From a virus, in IMG/VR virus record IMGVR_UViG_3300032246_001438, positions 1 to 64,000 of that record: a stretch of DNA of 64,000 nucleotides; one strand, given 5' to 3'. Of the stretch, positions 40,070 to 47,097 are shown piece by piece. The position numbers and the translations under genes are program-made. Positions within the stretch are counted from its first letter, which is position 1; every line of letters starts with the position of its first letter. The notes beneath the pieces were generated by a model. It searched no databases, had not been told where the DNA came from, and saw only the letters and a program-made list of their open reading frames with translations.

Positions 40070-40452
40070 TGGCAATTTCATCGCAGCCAACAGTATTGGC
40101 ACAGTCTAATGATGCCTACATCAACGTTGGTGTAACAGGTCGCCTTCAGACCTTTTCAGCATCAACAGGTGCGGTATCTATCAACCCAACAAGCGGTTCA
40201 TTTATTCGTATTGCTAACCCAGTAGGTGCAGTAACTGTAACCTTTACTGGTGTGCCATCAGGATATGGAACTCGCTGGCAAGTAGAAGTAGCTAACCGCG
40301 CTTCTAACGCTGTGTCTTTCAATGGTATTACATGGGATGGTGGCTCAACGCCAACTATTGCATCTGGTACAAACAAGACAGTTTTAAAGTTTTACTCATA
40401 CGATGGTGGTTCAACCATCTACGGTGGCGTAGACTTTGCAACTATTGCTTAA
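40069..40452 (+). CDS. small beta-structured virion protein, 127 aa
   Basis: Beta strands throughout (AYINVGVTGRLQTFSAST, GTRWQVEVANRASNAVSFN, KTVLKFYSYDGGSTIYGG), with a fibre-tip look similar to the end of the 13684 gene. Linked by TAATG to its neighbour; followed by a strong terminator. Confidence 0.6.
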   Translation: MAISSQPTVLAQSNDAYINVGVTGRLQTFSASTGAVSINPTSGSFIRIANPVGAVTVTFTGVPSGYGTRWQVEVANRASNAVSFNGITWDGGSTPTIASGTNKTVLKFYSYDGGSTIYGGVDFATIA

Positions 40453-40467
40453 TTTATAAGATTAGTT

Positions 40468-40505
40468 CCCCACCGTCCCCAGGGACTGGTGGGGCTTTTC
40501 TTTTT
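40468..40505 (+). terminator. Rho-independent terminator of the fibre region
   Basis: CCCCACC/GGTGGGG outer stem with an inner GTCCC/GGGAC stem, followed by CTTTTCTTTTT. Confidence 0.88.
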
Positions 40506-40522
40506 AGGGGTACAATAAGCGT

Positions 40523-41581
40523 ATGAAAATAGCCGTATACACCATAGCTCTCAATGAAGAACAGTTTGTAAAACGATGGTATGACTCTTGTAAGGAAGCA
40601 GATTACCTACTTATAGCCGATACTGGTTCTACAGATAAGACAGTAGCTTTGGCTAAGAAATTTGGCATTAACGTATTTAGTATCTCTGTAAAACCATGGC
40701 GCTTTGATGACGCCCGTAACGCAGCTCTTGCTCTATTGCCAGATGATATTGATATGTGCATCTCTTTAGATATGGATGAACTACTTGCCCCAGGTTGGCG
40801 TGCCGAGATGGAAAAGGTAAAGCCTAGTGTTAACCGAGTTAGGTACAACTACACATGGAACTTTAATCCAGATGGTTCTCCTGGTTTAACTTTCGGGGGA
40901 GATAAGATTCACTCTAGACATGGATACCGTTGGCGACACCCCGTACACGAGTGTTTATACACAGACCGTCTAGAAGTTAAAGAACAATGGATTGAATTAG
41001 GGCTTTGGCATAAAGCCGATGACACTAAGTCTCGCGGTCAATACCTACCGCTTCTTGAACTTTCAGTTCACGAAGACCCAATGAATGACCGTAACGCTTA
41101 CTACTACGCTAGAGAGTTATTCTTTAATTATCAATATGGTAAAGCTATAAAGGAATTCAAACGTCATCTATCTTTGCCCACAGCTCAATGGAAACCAGAG
41201 AGAGCAGCTTCCATGCGATACATTGCTAAGTGCTCTGAAGATGAAAAAGAAAAAGAGAAGTGGTTTCAGCAAGCTGTAAAAGAATGTCCAGAAAGACGAG
41301 AAGCGTACGTTGAGCTTGGTCAGCTTTATTATAAAGAAGGAAAGTTTGCTGAGTGTGTGACCGTATGTAAGAAAGCTTTAGCTATAGAAGTTAGACCAAT
41401 GGAGTACCTATGTGAAGAATTTGCATGGGGTTCTGTGCCTTGGGATTTGATTGCCGTATGCTCTTATTGGCTTGGAGAGTTTGAAACAGCTCTAAAATAC
41501 GGAACTAAAGCAGCTGAGCTAAGCCCGACAGATGAGCGTTTAACGGGTAATCTTGAACTGTACAAGAAAGGTATTGAATGA
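40523..41581 (+). CDS. family-2 glycosyltransferase with TPR-like C-terminus, 352 aa
   Basis: GT-A fold: VYTIALNEEQFVKRWYDS at the N-terminus, IADTGSTDKT (31-40), and the metal-binding DMD triad at 83-85 (SLDMDELL). The C-terminal half contains helix pairs with the TPR-like spacing (EAYVELGQLYYKEGKFAECV, WLGEFETALKYGTKAAELSP). Transfers a sugar to an unknown acceptor; virion Thr residues or host surface glycans are possible targets. Located directly downstream of the fibre genes but after a terminator. Confidence 0.85.
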   Translation: MKIAVYTIALNEEQFVKRWYDSCKEADYLLIADTGSTDKTVALAKKFGINVFSISVKPWRFDDARNAALALLPDDIDMCISLDMDELLAPGWRAEMEKVKPSVNRVRYNYTWNFNPDGSPGLTFGGDKIHSRHGYRWRHPVHECLYTDRLEVKEQWIELGLWHKADDTKSRGQYLPLLELSVHEDPMNDRNAYYYARELFFNYQYGKAIKEFKRHLSLPTAQWKPERAASMRYIAKCSEDEKEKEKWFQQAVKECPERREAYVELGQLYYKEGKFAECVTVCKKALAIEVRPMEYLCEEFAWGSVPWDLIAVCSYWLGEFETALKYGTKAAELSPTDERLTGNLELYKKGIE

Positions 41582-42099
41582 GAGCCTACAATCCTGGCGG
41601 TAAGTTTGATGCCGATTTTGAAACAAATGAGATACTTGTTGGGGTTGACTCTGATTTAAAAAATCCCGTAGGAACTAAAGCACTTTGGTACATCTGGGAT
41701 TCGGATACAACTGTATTAGACCCTATCTATGATGTTGGTCAAGACAGAACTAGTGCCCTTGGCGGACGTAAATGGAAAGGTCCTTATGAATTACCAGTTG
41801 TTAAAGCGGTAATTAAACAAGGTCAAGTAAAAACCTCTGCGGTTGGTTACTATAACTCCGACGAGCTTCACCTAACTCTTAATATTGAAGATGTAGAAAA
41901 GATTGCCCCTGGGGTTATTGCTAACCCTGATAGGCAAAATAAAGGACGCATAGTTTGGAAAAACCAGGTGTACCGTCCATACGGAGTTCAAGAACGAGGA
42001 ATTGTTGCTGAAAGATTTACCTTGTTGGTAGTAGAATGTCTCCAGGTTATGCCTGAAGAAATGGTCAATGACCCTCAGTTCCAGACTTACGCTTCTTAA
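41578..42099 (+). CDS. neck/head-completion-like protein, 173 aa
   Basis: Overlaps the glycosyltransferase stop (ATGA). Soluble, beta-rich in the middle (KALWYIWDSDTTVLDPIYD, VYRPYGVQERGIVAERFTLLVVECLQV). Position at the start of the tail genes suggests a head-tail joining role. No firm family. Confidence 0.55.
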   Translation: MRAYNPGGKFDADFETNEILVGVDSDLKNPVGTKALWYIWDSDTTVLDPIYDVGQDRTSALGGRKWKGPYELPVVKAVIKQGQVKTSAVGYYNSDELHLTLNIEDVEKIAPGVIANPDRQNKGRIVWKNQVYRPYGVQERGIVAERFTLLVVECLQVMPEEMVNDPQFQTYAS

Positions 42100-42108
42100 G
42101 GAAACACC

Positions 42109-42258
42109 ATGGCTAAAGATACTAACCCTTGTTGGGATGGCTACGTTCAAGTAGGCATGAAGAATAAGGGTGGCAAGAAAGTTCCGAACTGCGTCCCCGC
42201 AGGCTCGGGTAAGAAGAAAGTTGCAAAACCTACTACAAAGAAAGCTGGTAAAAAATAA
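42109..42258 (+). CDS. small basic protein (NPCWxGY/KGGKKVPNCVP type), 49 aa
   Basis: NPCWDGYVQVGMKNKGGKK followed by VPNCVPAG is a pattern I recall from tiny lysine-rich proteins of many aquatic phages. Lys/Gly-rich tail. Two cysteines could form a metal site or disulfide. Linked by TAATG to the next tiny gene. Function unknown. Confidence 0.65.
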   Translation: MAKDTNPCWDGYVQVGMKNKGGKKVPNCVPAGSGKKKVAKPTTKKAGKK

Positions 42259-42434
42259 TGTGTAAGTCATGTGGATGTGGCTGTTCAAAGCCAAACTGTA
42301 AGGGTGCCTGCAAAAAGACTGCAAAGAAGTCTGCAGCAAAGAAGATGTCTCCAAAGCAAAAAAAGCTTGATACAGACAAAGACGGCAAGCTAGAAGGCTC
42401 TGACTTCGCTGCCCTACGAAAGAAGAAGAAGTAA
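42258..42434 (+). CDS. cysteine-rich plus EF-hand tiny protein, 58 aa
   Basis: Six cysteines in the first 18 residues (CKSCGCGCSKPNCKGAC), a lysine-rich linker, and an EF-hand-like calcium loop DTDKDGKLEGSD (residues 38-49; position 12 is D rather than the usual E). TAATG overlaps at both ends. An unusual combination of a metal cluster site and a calcium loop. Confidence 0.65.
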   Translation: MCKSCGCGCSKPNCKGACKKTAKKSAAKKMSPKQKKLDTDKDGKLEGSDFAALRKKKK

Positions 42435-42574
42435 TGTGCGCTACCTGTGGCTGCATGAAGCCAAAAGATAAGCACGGCATGAAGTCCCTTAAGGAAGCTA
42501 ACAAGAAGTTTGCTAAGAAGGCTGCGCCTTCAAAAGCTAAGAAGGCATCTATGCCTAGAAAAAAAGGCATGTAA
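42434..42574 (+). CDS. tiny cysteine/lysine-rich protein, 46 aa
   Basis: MCATCGC at the N-terminus resembles the preceding protein, followed by a highly basic tail. TAATG-coupled at both ends. Possibly the product of a duplication of the upstream gene. Confidence 0.6.
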   Translation: MCATCGCMKPKDKHGMKSLKEANKKFAKKAAPSKAKKASMPRKKGM

Positions 42575-42690
42575 TGGCGCACGACGACAAAAAGTGGACC
42601 AAAGGCATGACCCCCGCTCAGAAGAAAAAGTTTGAGAAAAAAGATGAAAAGAACGACGCTAAATTAGCTAAGAAGATTAAAAAGAAGTAA
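42574..42690 (+). CDS. tiny charged protein, 38 aa
   Basis: Almost entirely K, D, E and A residues (MAHDDKKWTKGMTPAQKKK...). Coupled by TAATG to the preceding gene and followed by a terminator. Unrecognised. Confidence 0.55.
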   Translation: MAHDDKKWTKGMTPAQKKKFEKKDEKNDAKLAKKIKKK

Positions 42691-42696
42691 GTAGTT

Positions 42697-42724
42697 GAGG
42701 GGCCGAAAGGCCCCTCTTTGCTTT
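42697..42724 (+). terminator. Rho-independent terminator
   Basis: GAGGGGCC-GAAA-GGCCCCTC, a GNRA tetraloop stem, followed by TTTGCTTT. Closes the tiny-gene cluster. Confidence 0.9.
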
Positions 42725-42797
42725 ATCCTTATATTGAGTCCATGCGGGACTCAAAGCACCACCCTTGCGTTAGACCCTGCGCTCCATTGGAGAAGTC

Positions 42798-42959
42798 ATG
42801 TCTGAAAAAGATAAAGTTGATAGAGCTTCTGATATGCAATTTAGAGAAGCTATTATTAAAAGTATCCCCGAATCAGGTGTGAGCAAGTTCTTGCTTGGTG
42901 GCGCAACAGGTTACGCGTTAGGGAAAGCGATTAAAGGTGCCGTTAAACGATATCGATAG
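42798..42959 (+). CDS. small protein with possible membrane helix, 53 aa
   Basis: GGAGAAG site. Charged N-terminus, then SKFLLGGATGYALGKAIKGAVK, a short hydrophobic or amphipathic helix, and a basic end. Overlaps the next gene by 23 bases. Unrecognised. Confidence 0.5.
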   Translation: MSEKDKVDRASDMQFREAIIKSIPESGVSKFLLGGATGYALGKAIKGAVKRYR

Positions 42960-43272
42960 CGCTGAAGAAGCCGCGCTTTTTAAAGCCCAAGAGCTTTCTA
43001 AGAAGATGACAACAAAACTTAGACATGCTGCTTTGGATGCTGCCTGGCCTTCTATGATTGTTTCTAATATGACTGTCCGTGTTAAGGACACTCAATTAGT
43101 AATTGACTACCCCGAAGACCTTCAAGAAGAAATTAATGACCTTGAATACGGCACTGGTCCTGTCCCACCAGTTTCGGTCATTCGAACTTTTTTAAACCGT
43201 ACTGACGAATATATTTCCGACATCTTTGGAAAAGACCTTATTGATGAGCTAATCAGTGAGGATGTGTTTTAA
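42937..43272 (+). CDS. neck-region protein, 111 aa
   Basis: Starts at GTG 42937. Mixed helix and strand: KAQELSKKMTTKLRHAALDAAWP, then MTVRVKDTQLVIDYPEDL, then a helical C-terminus (FLNRTDEYISDIFGKDLIDEL). Its placement between head-completion and tail genes suggests a neck or tail-completion protein. Confidence 0.6.
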   Translation: MPLNDIDSAEEAALFKAQELSKKMTTKLRHAALDAAWPSMIVSNMTVRVKDTQLVIDYPEDLQEEINDLEYGTGPVPPVSVIRTFLNRTDEYISDIFGKDLIDELISEDVF

Positions 43273-43922
43273 TGGGTAACGGATTTGTTATTGCAGAAGA
43301 CCTGGCTCTTAAAACTATGTTGCAGGGTCTGACTGTGGGGGATGAGAAAAGCTCTGCTCGTCCAGTAAAAGTATGGTTTGGGTATCCAGATGTTGAAGTA
43401 AGAGCACAAGAGTTTCCATTTATGACTATAGATTTAATTGACATTGTCCCAGCAAATGACCGCCAAACATCAGGCCGTCTATATGATGGGGACTACAGAG
43501 GAACTATTGCGCCTGTAGGACGCAGCACATACTCTTATGAGATTCCAGTCGCCTATGACATTGTTTACCAAGTGACTTCGTATTCACGTCATCCCCGCCA
43601 TGATAGAGCTATTATTTTTCAGCTCTTAAATAAGTTTCCATCAAAGTTCGGAGTTATAGAGGTACCAAATGAACTTGGTACAGAATCCTCTCGTCGCTCT
43701 ATGTTCCTTGATGGATATGTAAAACGAGACGCAGTAGATGGAGAAACGGGAAACCGTCGTTTACTGCGTAATGTTTTTACAGTTAGAATAGTAAGTGAAA
43801 TGACCCCTGCTGTTGCTATAGCTGCTACACCAGCTGCTAGTAGTGTTGGTATTAACATACTTACAGAAGATGGTCAGCGTCGCACTAGTTCGTATATCCC
43901 ATCAGGTCTAACAGCTGTCTAA
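43272..43922 (+). CDS. tail completion/terminator-like protein, 216 aa
   Basis: Linked by TAATG to its neighbour. Beta-rich with a central YEIPVAYDIVYQVTSYSRH...RAIIFQLLNKFP helix, the general form of tail-terminator proteins that cap the tube. It lies immediately before the sheath gene. Call is by position and fold impression. Confidence 0.6.
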   Translation: MGNGFVIAEDLALKTMLQGLTVGDEKSSARPVKVWFGYPDVEVRAQEFPFMTIDLIDIVPANDRQTSGRLYDGDYRGTIAPVGRSTYSYEIPVAYDIVYQVTSYSRHPRHDRAIIFQLLNKFPSKFGVIEVPNELGTESSRRSMFLDGYVKRDAVDGETGNRRLLRNVFTVRIVSEMTPAVAIAATPAASSVGINILTEDGQRRTSSYIPSGLTAV

Positions 43923-43960
43923 TATTTGTAACCATGTCAAAATCTAAGGAGATAATTTAA

Positions 43961-45466
43961 ATGGCAGGATTTAATCGCCCAGGGGTGTACGTTCAAGAGA
44001 CGTTAAACCCTGTTCAACCAGTAGCAACTGCTACCTCCGACTCATATGCAACCTTTGCTGGTGCAAATGACCGCGGACCAGTAAGCACTCCTACTCTAGT
44101 AACTTCTTGGAGCCAATATGTTAAAGCATTTGGTTCTTGGAACACAACAGCAGCAAATGATTTGCCTATTGCTGTTTACATGTTTTTTAGTAATGGTGGA
44201 AGCGCTTGCTACGTTGTTCGCGTTGCAGCTTCTTCAACCTCAGCCGCTCGTTCATTAAATGACCGCGCTGGAAGTCCGTCAGCAACACTTGCAATTTCTG
44301 CTAATACACCAGGTACTTGGGGTAACAACCTTAACATTTCTATTTCAAACTCTAACACCACTGGTTACTTTGACTTGACAGTCTATGCAGGTGGAGTTAC
44401 TGATTCAAATATTGTTGAGCGATTTACTGACCTAAACATGACAACTACTGATACACGCTATGCGGTAACTACCGTTAACTCATCATCTGTTTACATTGGT
44501 TTAGTAGATTTGAACTCAGGTAATACAGGCGCTACTCGTAACCCAGCGGTTGTAACTAACCAAACTTTAAGCGGAGGAACTGGTGGAAACGCATTAGTAG
44601 CTTCAGATTACTCAACAGCACTTGCTTCTCTAGACACAGTAAGAAACTCTTTGGTTCTTAATGTTGCTGGTATTACAACAACTGCTGTAGTAAACGCTGC
44701 AATTGCTTACGCTGCCTCTCGTGAAGACGTGTTTGTAGTTGTAGACAGCCTAGCGCTTACCGCAACTGCCGCTCTTTCTTTAGCTGCAACATACACACCA
44801 AGTTCTTTAGCAGCTGTGTACCACCCAGCTTTGGTCATCTCTGACCCAACTACTGCTCTCGGAGCATCCTCAACTCTTACTAAGACTATTGGTGCTGCTT
44901 CTTCTGTTGCTGGAATTATGATGGCAACAGATGCTTCTCGCGGAGTATTTAAAGCACCAGCTGGTCTTCAGTCACGTGTTGCTGGCGCAGTATCTGTTAC
45001 TTCATTAACAAATGCGGAACTAGATGCTTTGAATACAGCAGCAGCACCAATTAACGCTATTAAATATGTTCCTGGTTCAGGAATCTGCGTTATGGGTTCA
45101 CGTACTCTAAAGACAGGTTATGTAGATAAGTACATTCCAGTTCGTCGTACCTTAATCTACTTACGTAAATCTCTTACTTCACTTACAGAGTTTGCAATCT
45201 TTGAGCCAAACGATGAGCAGCTATGGCGTCGTCTTGAAGCAACTGTTAACTCATTCTTAACAACTTTCTGGTCACAGGGCGGTCTCCGTGGAGCAGAGCC
45301 TAAAGAAGCATTCTTCGTTAAGGTAGATAAAGAGAACAATCCTCAGTATCTTATTGATAACGGAGAAGTACACATTGAAGTTGGCGTTTCTCTACAGCGT
45401 CCAGCTGAATTCGTTGTAATCAAAATTGGTCAGTTTGACGGTGGAACCACCGTTACTGTGGCGTAA
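43961..45466 (+). CDS. tail sheath protein, 501 aa
   Basis: The N-terminus (FNRPGVYVQETLNPVQP) and the following AGANDRGPVSTPTLVTSW are the standard sheath opening. The C-terminal domain has YVDKYIPVRRTLIYLRKSL, FEPNDEQLWRRLEATVNSFL and GLRGAEPKEAFFVK. Forms the contractile outer tail; its presence shows a myovirus architecture. Confidence 0.95.
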   Translation: MAGFNRPGVYVQETLNPVQPVATATSDSYATFAGANDRGPVSTPTLVTSWSQYVKAFGSWNTTAANDLPIAVYMFFSNGGSACYVVRVAASSTSAARSLNDRAGSPSATLAISANTPGTWGNNLNISISNSNTTGYFDLTVYAGGVTDSNIVERFTDLNMTTTDTRYAVTTVNSSSVYIGLVDLNSGNTGATRNPAVVTNQTLSGGTGGNALVASDYSTALASLDTVRNSLVLNVAGITTTAVVNAAIAYAASREDVFVVVDSLALTATAALSLAATYTPSSLAAVYHPALVISDPTTALGASSTLTKTIGAASSVAGIMMATDASRGVFKAPAGLQSRVAGAVSVTSLTNAELDALNTAAAPINAIKYVPGSGICVMGSRTLKTGYVDKYIPVRRTLIYLRKSLTSLTEFAIFEPNDEQLWRRLEATVNSFLTTFWSQGGLRGAEPKEAFFVKVDKENNPQYLIDNGEVHIEVGVSLQRPAEFVVIKIGQFDGGTTVTVA

Positions 45467-45480
45467 AGGAGAGCCAATAA

Positions 45481-46116
45481 ATGACAGATAGCATAATCAA
45501 TCGCTTCTCAACGCTAGCGACAGACCCACTACGTTCGTTTAAATTCGTTGCAGAGTTTTCACAAGCGGGTACTGAACCAGTATTTGACAAGCGCATCTTG
45601 ACATCGTCAAGCACAGCACCAGCAACCTCTGGAGTTTCTGCAGGTTGGATTGGTGGTTTTAGTAACATCAGCGGGTTGAGTGTTAACACTCAGTCAATTC
45701 AGTACCGTGAAGGTGGCTACAACACCACTGTACACCAGGTACCTGGTATGACTACATTTACCCCAATTACTATGCAGCGTGGTGTTCTTTATGGAAACGA
45801 CCAAGCAATTACATGGATGCGTGGCCTATTTGGCGCTTCATCTGGTGAAGGTTTGGCAACTGGTGGCACTGGAAGTGCCGCAAAAAGCTTCCGCGTTAAC
45901 ATTAACGTTTACGTTATGAGTCATCCAGATGCTAATTCAGACACCCCAGTAATGGGTTTCAAGATTCACAATGCTTGGATTAGTACGCTAAACTACACAG
46001 ACTTAAACGCTGCAGATGGAGCAATTTTATTTGAGTCTATGTCTCTTGTTCACGAAGGCTTGTCAGTCTTCTTTACAGGCTCAGACTACTCTCGTAAAGA
46101 TGGTCTACCAAAGTAA
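45481..46116 (+). CDS. tail tube protein, 211 aa
   Basis: Directly follows the sheath. The N-terminal DPLRSFKFVAEF, then GFSNISGLSVNTQSIQYREGG, and TMQRGVLYGNDQAITWMR match the T4 gp19-type tube fold. Forms the inner DNA channel. AAAGGAGAG site before the ATG. Confidence 0.93.
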   Translation: MTDSIINRFSTLATDPLRSFKFVAEFSQAGTEPVFDKRILTSSSTAPATSGVSAGWIGGFSNISGLSVNTQSIQYREGGYNTTVHQVPGMTTFTPITMQRGVLYGNDQAITWMRGLFGASSGEGLATGGTGSAAKSFRVNINVYVMSHPDANSDTPVMGFKIHNAWISTLNYTDLNAADGAILFESMSLVHEGLSVFFTGSDYSRKDGLPK

Positions 46117-46146
46117 TCTAATTTAAACTAACTAGGAGTATAAATC

Positions 46147-46947
46147 GTGTCCGACCCACAAATCATTACTGATTCGCAACTACTCGAGCAATTTGTTGAA
46201 AAGGCCCAGAAGGAGCCCGCACCAGTCATTAAGACGCGGGCCCCTTCAGAGTCTGAAGTACAACTTCCAGGTGGGCATCTTGACAAAGATGGCGAGTTGC
46301 ACACCACAGCAGAGGTAAGGGAACTTACTGGAGCTGATGAAGAAGCAGTATCAAAAGCTGGTTCTTCTGGAAAAGCATTAAATGTATTGCTTCAAAGAGG
46401 CCTTACTAAAATTGGCGGCAACGCGGTATCCCAATCCGACCTTGACACTCTTTTAGCTGGTGACAGAGACGCAATATTGCTGGGTATTCGTAGAGTAACT
46501 TTTGGACCAACCGCTACATTAGCGGTTCGTTGTCTAGAGTGTATGAGCGAAGGCGCAGAAGAGATTGACCTAACTAAAGATGTTCCTATCAAAAAGTTAG
46601 ACAATCCAATTGAAGACAGAGCTTGGACTATGGAGACTAAAAAGGGAACCGTAGAAGTTCGACTTCCAAATGGATTAACACAAAAGAAGTTGATGGAAAA
46701 CTATGAAAAAACATCAGCTGAGATTAATACGCTACTACTATCTGGATGTATTGTTTCAATAGATGGAGTTCAATCAGTAGGTGCAGGAACTGCTTTATCA
46801 CTTGGTATGGCTGACCGCACAAAAATTGTTGAAGAGATTATCAACCGTAACCCAGGCCCACGCCTTGGGGAGGTGAAGAAGCCCTGCAAGGCATGTGGTG
46901 AGTCTATGGATTTACCTCTGAGCTTGCTAGATTTGTTTCGTATATAG
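46147..46947 (+). CDS. tail assembly chaperone, frame-0 product, 266 aa
   Basis: Starts at GTG 46147. The central VRELTGADEEAVSK and TFGPTATLAVRCLEC motifs resemble tail-assembly-chaperone/gp26-type proteins of actinobacterial myophages. Cysteines C132, C135, C248 and C251 (VRCLEC and KPCKACGE) may form a zinc site. Lies between tube and tape measure, the usual place of this gene. A +1 shift near its end would extend it by 50 residues. Confidence 0.75.
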   Translation: MSDPQIITDSQLLEQFVEKAQKEPAPVIKTRAPSESEVQLPGGHLDKDGELHTTAEVRELTGADEEAVSKAGSSGKALNVLLQRGLTKIGGNAVSQSDLDTLLAGDRDAILLGIRRVTFGPTATLAVRCLECMSEGAEEIDLTKDVPIKKLDNPIEDRAWTMETKKGTVEVRLPNGLTQKKLMENYEKTSAEINTLLLSGCIVSIDGVQSVGAGTALSLGMADRTKIVEEIINRNPGPRLGEVKKPCKACGESMDLPLSLLDLFRI

Positions 46948-47092
46948 CGAAAAAGATTACGAATCTCTTCTTGATGAATACGAAGTTCTAACAAGAACTT
47001 TTACTGGATGGACGCTTTCAGACATAAGAGGCCTTTCTGTTAGAGAAAGGCAAAATTGGCTGGAACGCTCTACGAGACTTAAAGGACGGTAA
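46147..47092 (+). CDS. tail assembly chaperone, +1 frameshift fusion, 314 aa (predicted)
   Basis: The bases 46940-47092 encode VYSEKDYESLLDEYEVLTRT and then GWTLSDIRGLSVRERQNWLE, a sensible C-terminal domain, but have no start codon. A tRNA-Phe slip from TTT to TTC at 46936-46939, skipping one base, joins this to residue 264 of the frame-0 protein. Programmed frameshifting between tube and tape-measure genes is a rule in tailed phages, which strongly supports the fusion. Confidence 0.7.
46936..46939 (+). promoter_or_regulatory. putative +1 frameshift site TTT-C
   Basis: Two codons before the frame-0 stop TAG (46945). The window common to both frames runs only from 46931 to 46944, and within it TTT-C is the best slip site because tRNA-Phe reads both UUU and UUC. 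Confidence 0.55.
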
Positions 47093-47097
47093 TGTAA

